NCBI RefSeq assembly: GCF_901875555.1
Contig: NZ_CABFMD010000032.1
Span: 81,188 to 145,187 of the forward strand
Source of the DNA: Streptococcus parasanguinis
GTDB lineage: Bacteria > Bacillota > Bacilli > Lactobacillales > Streptococcaceae
Direction of reading: 5' to 3'
DNA length: 64,000 nt
Below the pieces are notes generated by a model. It worked only from the letters and a program-made list of their open reading frames with translations, was not told where the DNA came from and did not search any database. Shown here piece after piece: positions 17,334 to 26,768 of the stretch; position 1 is the stretch's first letter, and the number at the start of each line of letters is the position of its first letter. Position numbers and translations under genes: made by a program.

Positions 17334-18140
17334 ATGGTCAGTGACAGTTGTAAAAAACGCTTTGGCAACATCATGATGGAGGAGATGGAGCTGATCGCTC
17401 AAGAAGAGATTGCTCCTCGCATCTATTCCATGATCTTAAAAGGGAAAATGGTGGAGCAGATGCTTCCGGGTCAATTCCTTCATATTCGGGTTCCTGATGG
17501 ATCTAAGCTCCTTCGCCGTCCGATTTCAATTTGTGAGATCGACCGTAAGACACAGACTTGTCGCTTGATCTACCGTATCGAAGGTGGGGGGACAGCTATC
17601 TTTTCTCACTTGCCTGTCGGTAGCTTTCTCAGTGTCATGGGCCCGCAAGGAAATGGCTTTGACCTAAAAGATCTTGGTCAAGGGGCGCGTGCTTTGATCA
17701 TCGGTGGCGGGATTGGAGTGCCTCCCTTGGTCCAAGTGGCTAAACAACTACATGATCAAGGAGTAGAAATCCATTCTGTCCTGGGATTTGCAAATAAAGA
17801 AGCAGTTATCCTTGAGGAAGAATTGAAACAGTATGGTCTAGTCACTATTACAACTGACGATGGATCTTATGGCACAAAGGGATATGTCTCCACCATCGTT
17901 GACCAGATGGACCAGGAGTTTGACGCCATCTATTCTTGTGGGGCTCCCGGCATGCTCAAATACGTCAACAGCAAGTTCTATGATCATCCCCGCGCCTACA
18001 TTTCCATGGAATCCCGCATGGCTTGTGGGATGGGAGCTTGCTATGCCTGTGTGGTTCATCTTGAAAATGCAAGCCAAGCAGCCAATAAGCGCGTGTGTGA
18101 AGACGGACCGGTCTTTGAAACCGGTACGATTGTGATGTAG
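17334..18140 (+). CDS. pyrK: Dihydroorotate dehydrogenase B electron-transfer subunit
   Basis: PyrK carries FAD and a [2Fe-2S] cluster and passes electrons from PyrDb to NAD. The 268-residue protein has the FAD-binding LLRRPISICEID (about residues 59-70), the nucleotide-binding IIGGGIGVPPL and a C-terminal cysteine cluster (MACGMGACYACVV plus the Cys in VCEDGP) that ligates the iron-sulfur centre. The ATG at 17334 has GAGG 7 nt upstream. The N-terminus is about ten residues longer than I expect, and an internal start is possible. Confidence 0.94.
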   Translation: MVSDSCKKRFGNIMMEEMELIAQEEIAPRIYSMILKGKMVEQMLPGQFLHIRVPDGSKLLRRPISICEIDRKTQTCRLIYRIEGGGTAIFSHLPVGSFLSVMGPQGNGFDLKDLGQGARALIIGGGIGVPPLVQVAKQLHDQGVEIHSVLGFANKEAVILEEELKQYGLVTITTDDGSYGTKGYVSTIVDQMDQEFDAIYSCGAPGMLKYVNSKFYDHPRAYISMESRMACGMGACYACVVHLENASQAANKRVCEDGPVFETGTIVM

Positions 18141-19088
<948 letters not shown>

Positions 19089-19092
19089 ATCC

Positions 19093-19121
19093 TTGACTTT
19101 TCCCAAATATCGTACTACAAT
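19093..19121 (+). promoter_or_regulatory. pyrF promoter
   Basis: TTGACT (19093-19098), 17 bp, TACAAT (19116-19121). It starts 4 nt after the pyrDb stop codon, making pyrF a separate unit. Confidence 0.85.
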
Positions 19122-19130
19122 AAATAAAAA

Positions 19131-19161
19131 CCTTTAAAGCAGTCCAGAGAGGCTTCTAAGG
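19131..19161 (+). promoter_or_regulatory. PyrR-binding RNA hairpin upstream of pyrF
   Basis: CCTT ... AGTCCAGAGAGGCT ... AAGG carries the same PyrR loop as the pyrK leader, with a different stem. Confidence 0.87.
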
Positions 19162-19206
19162 TCTAGACGGTGAATCATGGTAGTTTTTCCTACCTAATTT
19201 TCGTGT

Positions 19207-19233
19207 AACCTTGCCTCGGGCAAGGTTTTTTTG
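19207..19233 (+). terminator. pyrF leader attenuator
   Basis: AACCTTGCC (19207-19215) pairs with GGCAAGGTT (19219-19227), closing the loop TCG, with a long T run. It is the regulated terminator of the pyrF leader. Confidence 0.9.
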
Positions 19234-19267
19234 TAGATAAAATGATCAATCAAAAAAGGAGTAATCC

Positions 19268-19960
19268 ATGCGTGAAGAACGTCCTATTATTGCCCTTGAC
19301 TTCCCAGCTTTCGAGGATGTCAAAAACTTTTTAGAGCATTTTCCAGAAGACGAAAAATTATTTGTAAAAATCGGAATGGAATTTTTCTATGCAGTTGGTC
19401 CTGAAATTGTACACTACCTAAAAGGGCTTGGACACAGTATCTTCCTTGATTTAAAATTGCACGATATCCCAAATACAGTCAAATCAGCCATGTCTGTATT
19501 GGGGACTTTCGGAGTAGATATGGTGACGGTCCACGCAGCCGGTGGTGTAGAGATGATGCGCGAAGCCAAAGCAGCTCTTGGTGAAGGAGCTAAGTTGGTA
19601 GCCGTAACCCAGTTGACTTCGACCAGTGAAGAAGACATGCGTGATTGCCAAAACATTCAAACAACGGTCCAAGAATCAGTAGTTAATTATGCTCGCAAGG
19701 CACAGGAAGCAGGCTTGGACGGTGTTGTCTGCTCCGCGCATGAAGTCGCTTTGATCAAAGATGCCACTTCATCAGATTTTGTCTGTGTGACACCAGGGAT
19801 TCGTCCTGCTGGAGCTGAAATCGGCGACCAAAAACGGGTTATGACGCCACAAGAAGCCCATAAAATTGGATCAGACTATATTGTTGTTGGACGCCCCATT
19901 ATTCAAGCAGAAAACCCATGGGACGCTTACCATGAAATTAAGAGACAGTGGAATAGTTAA
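19268..19960 (+). CDS. pyrF: Orotidine 5'-phosphate decarboxylase
   Basis: PyrF decarboxylates OMP to UMP. It has 230 residues and a TIM-barrel fold. [15 protein letters not shown] is at the N-terminus, the catalytic [11 protein letters not shown] (about 60-70) holds the Asp-Lys network, and the phosphate site TPGIRPAG is near 175-182. AAAAGGAG precedes the ATG. It has its own PyrR-controlled leader. Confidence 0.97.
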   Translation: MREERPIIALDFPAFEDVKNFLEHFPEDEKLFVKIGMEFFYAVGPEIVHYLKGLGHSIFLDLKLHDIPNTVKSAMSVLGTFGVDMVTVHAAGGVEMMREAKAALGEGAKLVAVTQLTSTSEEDMRDCQNIQTTVQESVVNYARKAQEAGLDGVVCSAHEVALIKDATSSDFVCVTPGIRPAGAEIGDQKRVMTPQEAHKIGSDYIVVGRPIIQAENPWDAYHEIKRQWNS

Positions 19961-20103
19961 GAACGTCTAAGAAGCTGCGCTTCAAGACGTTCTACGGAAA
20001 GTCCGATGGGACCTTCCCTAACGCATTCACTAGATTTAGAGGATAAAAATAATCGTTTTATCCTCTAAATCGTCGGAATATCAGGAGTCCGATGGGACCT
20101 TCC
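19961..20103 (+). repeat. Structured spacer between pyrF and pyrE
   Basis: Directly after the pyrF stop, GAACGTCT (19961-19968) pairs with AGACGTTC (19985-19992) around an inner GAAG/CTTC stem, without a T run. Then the 18-mer AGTCCGATGGGACCTTCC occurs at 20000-20017 and again at 20086-20103, each with a GTCC/GGAC palindrome. Between them is a 14 bp perfect stem (TTTAGAGGATAAAA, 20035-20048, with 20056-20069). The layout suggests a small mobile or RNA element. I know no name for it. Confidence 0.7.
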
Positions 20104-20191
20104 ATAACTTACTTACTGACCTGTATTGTTGTTGTTTAAATCATCTGTTGATTTAATTCGTATATGATTAAAATCGTAAAAAGGAGTTATA

Positions 20192-20824
20192 ATGTCATTA
20201 GCTAAAGATATTGCCAGCCATCTTTTAAAAATTGAAGCCGTTTATTTGAAACCAGAAGAACCTTTTACTTGGGCTTCTGGAATCAAGTCCCCTATTTATA
20301 CGGATAACCGCGTGACCCTTGCTTATCCAGAAACTCGTACCTTGATTGAGAATGGATTCGTGGATAAAATCAAGGAAGCTTTCCCTGAAGTCGAAGTGAT
20401 TGCGGGGACAGCAACTGCGGGGATTCCTCATGGAGCCATTATTGCCGACAAGATGAACCTTCCTTTTGCTTACATCCGTAGCAAACCAAAAGATCATGGT
20501 GCTGGAAACCAAATCGAAGGCCGTGTACCGCAAGGTCAAAAGATGGTGGTGGTTGAAGATTTGATTTCTACTGGTGGATCTGTCTTGGATGCTGTTGCAG
20601 CTGCAAAACGTGAAGGAGCAGACGTCCTTGGTGTGGTAGCGATCTTTACTTACCAATTGGAGAAAGCTGATAAGAAATTTGCGGAAGCTGGCGTTCAACT
20701 CGAAACCTTGTCAAACTACACAGAATTGATCCACTTGGCAGAAGAACAGGGCTACATTACCTCTGAAGGATTGGAACTGTTGCGTCGTTTCAAAGAAAAC
20801 CAAGAAACATGGCAAGACAAATAA
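20192..20824 (+). CDS. pyrE: Orotate phosphoribosyltransferase
   Basis: PyrE joins orotate and PRPP to form OMP. It has 210 residues. The type I phosphoribosyltransferase PRPP motif is [17 protein letters not shown] (about 122-138), and the catalytic Lys loop is [17 protein letters not shown] (about 94-110). AAAAAGGAG precedes the ATG. No PyrR loop is visible directly upstream, so it is either read through from pyrF or has a promoter I cannot define. Confidence 0.97.
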   Translation: MSLAKDIASHLLKIEAVYLKPEEPFTWASGIKSPIYTDNRVTLAYPETRTLIENGFVDKIKEAFPEVEVIAGTATAGIPHGAIIADKMNLPFAYIRSKPKDHGAGNQIEGRVPQGQKMVVVEDLISTGGSVLDAVAAAKREGADVLGVVAIFTYQLEKADKKFAEAGVQLETLSNYTELIHLAEEQGYITSEGLELLRRFKENQETWQDK

Positions 20825-20831
20825 TATAACT

Positions 20832-21010
20832 GAGAGTGGGACAGAAATCGGTAATTCGTTAGAATTCGATTACGTCGTCCCACCTCCGCACAGTTGAGTA
20901 GGGCTATAAAAGCTGATGAAATCAGCGTAGTAGAGCCCACTCAACCACTCCGTCTTGCTCGACAATCCAAAGACAATTGAGAGGCTAGGACTTTTGTCCC
21001 AGCCTCTTTT
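20832..21010 (+). repeat. Dispersed element, family G, copy 1
   Basis: This ~178 bp element starts GAGAGTGGGACAGAAATCGG and ends AGGACTTTTGTCCCAGCCTC. The ends are imperfect inverted repeats, and both end segments can fold into hairpins. Near-identical copies lie at 47585-47760 and 47886-48060 (both inverted) and 53718-53894. The final GGAC/GTCC hairpin followed by TTTT probably terminates pyrE. It is a MITE-like streptococcal intergenic element. Confidence 0.9.
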
Positions 21011-21039
21011 TATACTCTTTTCACTAGTTGGTGGTTAAC

Positions 21040-21068
21040 TTGAAACCCAAAGTAAAATCCGGTATGAT
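21040..21068 (+). promoter_or_regulatory. Promoter of the envelope-protein cluster
   Basis: TTGAAA (21040-21045), 17 bp, TATGAT (21063-21068), upstream of the gene starting at 21123. Confidence 0.65.
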
Positions 21069-21122
21069 AGTAGTAATTGTTTTCAATAGAGGATGGAAAA
21101 CACTAATGTAAGGGAGAAAAAA

Positions 21123-21722
21123 ATGACAAAAGAACATTATTTGCAATTGAAAAAGGAATTTAAAATTAGATTTACAATTACTATCGTCCTAGCTATAATC
21201 GCTAGTGTATTTTATATTAAGATATTACTCAGCAACTCTCGTGAAGTACCATATTTTATAATTTGTATTGGAACTCTCATCTTAACCAATCAGTCATTGA
21301 TTGCACCTGTTTTTTATAAGAAAAAAGCAGCTGAGGAGGAACATCCAGAATGGAAGAATTTATCAACAAAGGGAGTAGAAATTCCTCAGGAAGAAATTCA
21401 AAAACGAAATGGGATATCGATCCTAGCTTTCATCATTGTAATTGTTGGATTCTTCATGTTATACCGACCAGCTCCAAAAACGGATGTAGGGACTGAGGTA
21501 ATAAAAACTAATAGCGAGATTCAGTCTGTTCCGGAAAGTTCAACAGATAAAGAGTCTAGCACGGTCTCTAATTTAACACCACAGGATGTTCAAACCTTAC
21601 AAGAATTGAAAGAGGATATCGAATCAAACACCCCATCAGATTCACCATCACTGGATATCAACAAAGCAAAAGATCTTGCAGAAAAGGCACAGCAACAAAA
21701 TTGGTTGAAAAGAGATAAATAA
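21123..21722 (+). CDS. Two-helix membrane protein of unknown function
   Basis: This 199-residue protein has a basic amphipathic N-terminus, two or three hydrophobic helices (about residues 16-35, 43-62 and 100-118), and a Ser/Thr/Glu-rich C-terminal tail with a short helix. I chose the ATG at 21123 because AAGGGAG is 6 nt upstream. An ATG ten codons earlier abuts its own GAGG. No family is recognised. It is the first gene of an AT-rich run of envelope proteins. Confidence 0.75.
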   Translation: MTKEHYLQLKKEFKIRFTITIVLAIIASVFYIKILLSNSREVPYFIICIGTLILTNQSLIAPVFYKKKAAEEEHPEWKNLSTKGVEIPQEEIQKRNGISILAFIIVIVGFFMLYRPAPKTDVGTEVIKTNSEIQSVPESSTDKESSTVSNLTPQDVQTLQELKEDIESNTPSDSPSLDINKAKDLAEKAQQQNWLKRDK

Positions 21723-21771
21723 ATGTTAATTTGATTCCTTTATTGAGATTTTAAAAAGAAATAGGTGAATA

Positions 21772-22764
21772 ATGAACATCAGTAGAAAATTATTATTTCG
21801 TATTGGCTTTGTATGTATTGGGATAGGCATATTCTTAAGTATTATCTTCTACTCGTACCAAGGATATTTATCTAAGAAATATTCTGGTTTCCTATATTAC
21901 ACTGGAAAAGCGAAAATTGACTCTTACGAATTTATTGCAGATGGTCAAGGTGTTATTGTCCATTGGGAACCTGTAAAGTCTGAGGAGAAGGAGCTGCGCA
22001 AATATAATAAGCAATTATTTACAGGCTGGGCTACTCCCGTATCTCAACACTATGTTCTTAGAGAGAATATGAAATTACCAAATCACCCTTCTAAAATTCA
22101 TAAAAGTGTCAGAAAAGATGCTTATTGGACCTTGTCCATGTATAAGGTTGAGGGAAATCGTTTGAAAGAAGAACCTGAGATTGATTTACTTTCTACGGTT
22201 GATCAGTACAAAAAAGGATATATTTCAAATGATCTTGGTCCTGTCTTTTCGTATAAAGGGGAAGATTATGTAACGCTTTATGCGAGACCATTAGAAGAAT
22301 GGAAAACTGAAAAGAAAGTATTTTTAAATCTTCAAACCAGAAAGATTGAAGAAGTAAAGGCACTTGAAACGATAACTGATCAGTTACCAACAGCAGAAAT
22401 AAGTGTTAAAGATTTTAAAAAACTTGGTATTAAAAAAGCAACAAGAGATATCAATTTATTTACAATTAACAAAAATAACTTGAGTAATACACCAATCAGC
22501 AAAGATAGAAAAGCAATGTCAATTCTGGAAAAAGAAAATTCAAATATCATTGTATTGAACAATAAGAATACGATAGATTTTGGTACGCGTCTTGTTTCGG
22601 TGTATTCACTATTTTATCCTAAAGATTATAACCCTGGGGAGTATCTGTATATTCCAAAAGAACTTTCAGTAGATGGTCAGGAACATGATACTAAAAATAA
22701 ACAAGAATTTGATCAGTACTATGATATGGATAAAGCTAAGCAATTGTATCATGTGAATGATTAA
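21772..22764 (+). CDS. Membrane-anchored protein, paralogue 1
   Basis: This 330-residue protein has one N-terminal membrane helix (about 9-28) and a long extracellular-type domain rich in Lys and Tyr. It shares marks with the next gene: RDINLF near residue 225 and DGQEHD near the C-terminus before a (E/D)FxQ(F/Y)Y segment. I do not recognise the family. The pair probably arose by duplication; a role at the cell envelope is inferred only from the anchor. Confidence 0.75.
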   Translation: MNISRKLLFRIGFVCIGIGIFLSIIFYSYQGYLSKKYSGFLYYTGKAKIDSYEFIADGQGVIVHWEPVKSEEKELRKYNKQLFTGWATPVSQHYVLRENMKLPNHPSKIHKSVRKDAYWTLSMYKVEGNRLKEEPEIDLLSTVDQYKKGYISNDLGPVFSYKGEDYVTLYARPLEEWKTEKKVFLNLQTRKIEEVKALETITDQLPTAEISVKDFKKLGIKKATRDINLFTINKNNLSNTPISKDRKAMSILEKENSNIIVLNNKNTIDFGTRLVSVYSLFYPKDYNPGEYLYIPKELSVDGQEHDTKNKQEFDQYYDMDKAKQLYHVND

Positions 22765-22823
22765 ATTTTTTCCATTCAGCTAAGACAATAGAAAAAAACT
22801 TTATCAAAGTAAGGAGTAGAAGG

Positions 22824-23747
22824 ATGACATTAAAAAAGTGGCTTGTAGTCATTTTGCTAGGAGTTGGTATAGTGTGGGGTGGTTTCTATCTTTACCAGCA
22901 ACACGTTGCAAAGGAAGGGGCAAAACCAAGATTGATTCGCACGGTTAAAGAGTTACATCCTAAAAATGTCAAAATTTTAGGAGATCGTCAACAATATGTT
23001 TTGTCTGACCATGACACGGTTTTAGTCGGAGGACGTTATCTTTTTGGAAGAGATTATAAGGAGTGGAAAGCTAAAAAGGATTCCACATCGACCGTTGAAT
23101 ATATTAGTTTCACTTACTATGATGTGGAGACTAAAAAAAGTCGAACTGTCAATGTATTAGAGACAATTCCTCAAAAAAATAAAATAAAGAAAATCACTCG
23201 GCTTGGTCTACCTACAATAAGTGGTATTGCATATATGGACACAGTTTATATAGAAGCGTTAGAAGATAACAAAACCACTTATACTATCAAAAAAATTTAC
23301 TATAACTTAGATACAAATAGTTATTATACTCCATCTACCACTAATAAAATTCCAAGCGCTCTGAAATTAGATGGTATTGCGCTTTCTTTAACGAATTTAG
23401 ATGATCAAATAACTAATTTAGGCTATTTTTATGATGTAGATTATAGAGGTATCGCAAAAGCTTTAGATAAAAAGGCAGATACTGATATCAATTTATTTAG
23501 TGAGTTTCCAGAAATCAAAAATGATGTCATTTCAGGAAAGAAAATATTATCTATTCGTTTTGATCAAGTTCAAGAAAAAGAAGTCTTTAATACTCTGATG
23601 CATTGGTTTGCTCCCAAGGGGCAAGAAACCCTTTCGGGAGTGAAAATAAAAGCTGAATACTCCAAGGATGGTCAGGAACATGAAATTCACTCTTATGATG
23701 AGTTCAAGCAATTTTACAATGGAAAAGGTGGTGAATTAAATGAGTAA
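22824..23747 (+). CDS. Membrane-anchored protein, paralogue 2
   Basis: This 307-residue protein has an N-terminal membrane helix (about 6-24) followed by an extracellular-type domain. It shares TDINLF near residue 222 and DGQEHE near 287, then EFKQFYN, with the preceding gene. AAGGAG lies 7 nt before the ATG. Its 3' end overlaps the start of the small broken gene at 23740. Function is unknown. Confidence 0.75.
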   Translation: MTLKKWLVVILLGVGIVWGGFYLYQQHVAKEGAKPRLIRTVKELHPKNVKILGDRQQYVLSDHDTVLVGGRYLFGRDYKEWKAKKDSTSTVEYISFTYYDVETKKSRTVNVLETIPQKNKIKKITRLGLPTISGIAYMDTVYIEALEDNKTTYTIKKIYYNLDTNSYYTPSTTNKIPSALKLDGIALSLTNLDDQITNLGYFYDVDYRGIAKALDKKADTDINLFSEFPEIKNDVISGKKILSIRFDQVQEKEVFNTLMHWFAPKGQETLSGVKIKAEYSKDGQEHEIHSYDEFKQFYNGKGGELNE

Positions 23748-23916
23748 GTATAGGACTTTCAGTTTTGCCCAACTTTTCTCGATTGACAGACAACTAAAAG
23801 GAAGATTATGTATTTAATCCTTGATTTTATGTTTAATTGTAATCCTATTTTACAGAGGTCTTGAATTTACAGAGCATAGGGAAATTGAATTTGATTTCAA
23901 GGAAGATCGTAAATAA
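23740..23916 (+). pseudogene. Small membrane-protein gene interrupted by an in-frame TAA
   Basis: An ATG at 23740, with AAAGGTGG upstream and overlapping the previous gene by 8 nt, opens a 58-codon frame that ends at TAA 23914-23916. One in-frame TAA at 23815-23817 (codon 26) splits it. The first part reads MSKYRTFSFAQLF and so on. The second has a hydrophobic stretch (LILCLIVILFY) and a charged tail ending KEDRK. One substitution would restore a small membrane-anchored protein. Alternatively a 25-residue peptide and a TTG-initiated 31-residue peptide are made. Confidence 0.55.
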
Positions 23917-23995
23917 CAAAGATAATTCCTCAACCTAAATGATTTCGTATCAATCCAAAACAGCAGAAATGCTGTTTTTTTGGTATAATGGACCT

Positions 23996-25501
23996 ATGTT
24001 ATCGAAAAGTAAACGTACCTTATTTGGGTTACTGTATCTTATCATGTTGCTCCTCATGGTCCACTGGTTGTATACAAGTGTGGTGTACCTACAAGAAATT
24101 TCAAAGATTGCCATTTTCATTGCTGTCTTCTTGTTTCTTCTAGCTTGGTTGCTACGTGATCGGCTAAAGAAAGCCTATGTTTGGCTGACCCAGCATAAAA
24201 AAGGTTTCCTGATTGGAGCTGTTATTTGTCAGTTTGTGATGATGGTTTGTGCGGAGCTTTTGATCCGTCGGGATGCTGCAGTTGTTTTTAAGGGAGCTTT
24301 TGATCTTCTTAAGCAGTCTTCCATTACCAACTACCTCAGTCGCAATCCCAATAACATCCCACTTTTCCTTTACGAAAAGTTTTTCTACGTGGTCTTTGGC
24401 TCTAGCGGTTTGTGGGTCATGCAGCTTCTCAACATCCTCTATGTCAATTTGGGTGCCGTCCTCTTGTACAAGCTGTCCCAGAAGCATTTCAGTCAAAAAA
24501 CAGCTGATTTGGCTTTTGTCTTTTATGTGAGCTTGATTTGCTATTCGCCTTATTTTTATTCCATGTACACGGATATTCTACCCATCCCCTTGATCACCCT
24601 ACAGCTATGGTGGGTACTTGACCTTCTGAAGGCTGATGATGCAGTCATCTCTTGGAAAGAGCTGCTAGGACTGGGTGTTTTATCAGGCGTTGCCATGTTG
24701 ATCCGTCCAACGACGATTATTGTCATGATCGCCTTTTGGGCTGTGCTTTTCTTCCGTGGTAATTGGAAGTCCTTTGGCAAGATCGCTATGGTAACAGGCC
24801 TTGCGACGGGCTTTGTCTTTGCTGGCTTGAATACCGCGGTGGAGCATCAGTCGGTTGTGCCGATTTTGAAAAAGGAAGGTCTCGCAAAGGGCCCACTCTT
24901 GTTTATCAATTTAGGCTTGACGGATATGGGACATAACCAGGAGGATATGAAAGAGGGCTTGCTGGCTTATATCGATGAGGACAAGCGGTCGGATTATAAC
25001 AATGGCCTCTTTAAGAAAGAAAATGTCATCAAAGAAATCAAGCGCCGTCTCAAAGAGTATGGTCCTTGGGGCTTGCTGGGGCATATTTATTACAAGCAGT
25101 CCTTGACAGTGGCAGAAGGGACACTTGGTTGGCTATACCGAGATGTAGAGTATGAGAAGACACCTTATATTAATCCTCTCTATGCGCCACTGACGAAAAA
25201 CAATGGTCTGGCAAAATGGGTACGGACTTACTTCCTCAGCATTGACCGTCCGCAATACAAGTATTATGAATTTGTGAAGCAGGTGATCTGGATTGTCCTG
25301 TCAGCTGGCTTGGTTGGGGCTTATCTCAAACGTCGAGATACAGATGCCTTCAATTTCCTTTCCTTAGCGGTCTTTGGTGGCTTGCTCTTCTTGACCATTT
25401 TTGAAGGTGGGAAGACCCGCTACCTCATTCAATTTCTGCCGCAAATTATACTAGTCGCTTCGATCGGTCTAGCAGGATTCAGTAAGAAAGAAAATACATA
25501 A
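23996..25501 (+). CDS. Polytopic glycosyltransferase-like membrane protein
   Basis: From the ATG at 23996 this 501-residue protein has about eleven membrane segments, resembling lipid-linked-sugar glycosyltransferases of the GT39/PMT type and the TIGR03766-like proteins of streptococci. The loop after the second pair of helices contains RRDAAVVFKGA, where GT39-like enzymes carry an acidic catalytic residue. An extended -10 (TGGTATAAT, ending 23988) lies only 7 nt before the ATG and no Shine-Dalgarno is visible, so the mRNA may be leaderless. Substrate is unknown. Confidence 0.75.
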   Translation: MLSKSKRTLFGLLYLIMLLLMVHWLYTSVVYLQEISKIAIFIAVFLFLLAWLLRDRLKKAYVWLTQHKKGFLIGAVICQFVMMVCAELLIRRDAAVVFKGAFDLLKQSSITNYLSRNPNNIPLFLYEKFFYVVFGSSGLWVMQLLNILYVNLGAVLLYKLSQKHFSQKTADLAFVFYVSLICYSPYFYSMYTDILPIPLITLQLWWVLDLLKADDAVISWKELLGLGVLSGVAMLIRPTTIIVMIAFWAVLFFRGNWKSFGKIAMVTGLATGFVFAGLNTAVEHQSVVPILKKEGLAKGPLLFINLGLTDMGHNQEDMKEGLLAYIDEDKRSDYNNGLFKKENVIKEIKRRLKEYGPWGLLGHIYYKQSLTVAEGTLGWLYRDVEYEKTPYINPLYAPLTKNNGLAKWVRTYFLSIDRPQYKYYEFVKQVIWIVLSAGLVGAYLKRRDTDAFNFLSLAVFGGLLFLTIFEGGKTRYLIQFLPQIILVASIGLAGFSKKENT

Positions 25502-25532
25502 AAACTCTCGCTTGTTTGACAGGCAGAAAAAG

Positions 25533-25561
25533 AGGTTGGATAATATGTCCAGCCTTTTTTT
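25533..25561 (+). terminator. Terminator before ung
   Basis: AGGTTGGA (25533-25540) pairs with TCCAGCCT (25548-25555; one wobble) and is followed by a T run. Confidence 0.85.
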
Positions 25562-25629
25562 ATCCAGTGGATCTGCGTCAAATGTGGTATAATGGAAGGT
25601 AAGAATTTATTGGACAGGGGAGAGTTTTC

Positions 25630-26283
25630 ATGGAGCATTCACCATGGCATGAAGCCATCAAATCCCACCTTCCTGAAGGGTATTTTCATCAGATCAATGA
25701 CTTTATGAATGAGGTCTATAACAAAGGAGTGGTCTATCCACCGCGTGATAAGGTTTTTAAGGCCTTGCAGACAACTGAGATGGATCAGGTCAAGGTCTTG
25801 ATTTTAGGCCAAGATCCCTACCATGGACCAGATCAAGCACAAGGATTAAGTTTTTCTGTTCCGGATCATGTGCCAGCGCCGCCTTCTTTGCAAAATATTC
25901 TCAAAGAATTGCGCTCAGATATTGGAGAGAAGCGGTCGCATGATCTGACCTCTTGGGCAGAGCAAGGAGTGCTCTTGCTCAATGCCTGCTTGACGGTTCC
26001 TGCTGGTCAGGCTAATGGTCATGCGGGTCAAATTTGGGAGCCGTTCACAGATGCTGTGATCAAGGTGGTCAATGAGTTGGAGGAGCCAGTTGTCTTCATC
26101 CTCTGGGGATCTTATGCCCGTAAGAAAAAGCCTCTGATTACCCACGACCGACATTTGGTCCTTGAATCAGCTCACCCAAGTCCCTTATCGGCCTACCGAG
26201 GATTCTTTGGGTCCCAACCCTTTTCAAAAACCAATCAATTTTTGAAAGAGGCGGGACGCGAGCCGATTGATTGGTTAAGATAG
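25630..26283 (+). CDS. ung: Uracil-DNA glycosylase
   Basis: Ung removes uracil from DNA to start base-excision repair. It has 217 residues, with the catalytic [17 protein letters not shown] (about residues 60-76; Asp62 activates water), LLLNACLTV (about 117-125, uracil-binding Asn) and the minor-groove loop ESAHPSPLS (about 179-187) with His. GGGGAGAG precedes the ATG, and an extended -10 (TGTGGTATAAT) lies upstream. The order ung-mutX-pyrC is typical for streptococci. Confidence 0.98.
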   Translation: MEHSPWHEAIKSHLPEGYFHQINDFMNEVYNKGVVYPPRDKVFKALQTTEMDQVKVLILGQDPYHGPDQAQGLSFSVPDHVPAPPSLQNILKELRSDIGEKRSHDLTSWAEQGVLLLNACLTVPAGQANGHAGQIWEPFTDAVIKVVNELEEPVVFILWGSYARKKKPLITHDRHLVLESAHPSPLSAYRGFFGSQPFSKTNQFLKEAGREPIDWLR

Positions 26284-26292
26284 GAGAAAGAA

Positions 26293-26757
26293 ATGCCACA
26301 ATTAGCAACGATTTGTTATATCGACAATGGGAAAGAATTTCTCATGTTGCATCGCAATAAGAAGCCCAATGATGTCCATGAAGGCAAATGGATCGGGGTT
26401 GGTGGAAAATTAGAACGCGGGGAAACCCCTCAGGAGTGTGCGGCGCGTGAGATTTTTGAGGAGACGGGACTTAAAGCTAAGCCAGTCTTAAAAGGAATCA
26501 TTACCTTTCCAGAGTTTACTCCGGATTTGGACTGGTATACTTATGTCTTTAAGGTGACGGACTTTGAGGGTGAACTGATCGAATGTAACGAAGGGACACT
26601 AGAGTGGGTACCTTATGATCAAGTCCTCTTAAAACCAACCTGGGAGGGGGACCACACCTTTGTTGAGTGGTTATTAGAGGATAAACCCTTCTTTTCAGCA
26701 ATGTTTCGCTACGATGGCGACCGTTTGTTAGAGTCGCATGTTGATTTTTATGAATAA
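26293..26757 (+). CDS. mutX: NUDIX hydrolase, 8-oxo-dGTP diphosphatase type
   Basis: This 154-residue protein has the full Nudix box GxxxxGEx...REUxEExG as [22 protein letters not shown] (split here: GKLERGETP, then [13 protein letters not shown]; about residues 37-58). MutT/MutX enzymes sanitise oxidised dGTP and prevent transversions. Its place right after ung and before pyrC matches mutX of pneumococcus. Confidence 0.93.
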   Translation: MPQLATICYIDNGKEFLMLHRNKKPNDVHEGKWIGVGGKLERGETPQECAAREIFEETGLKAKPVLKGIITFPEFTPDLDWYTYVFKVTDFEGELIECNEGTLEWVPYDQVLLKPTWEGDHTFVEWLLEDKPFFSAMFRYDGDRLLESHVDFYE

Positions 26758-26768
26758 AGGAGAATGCA

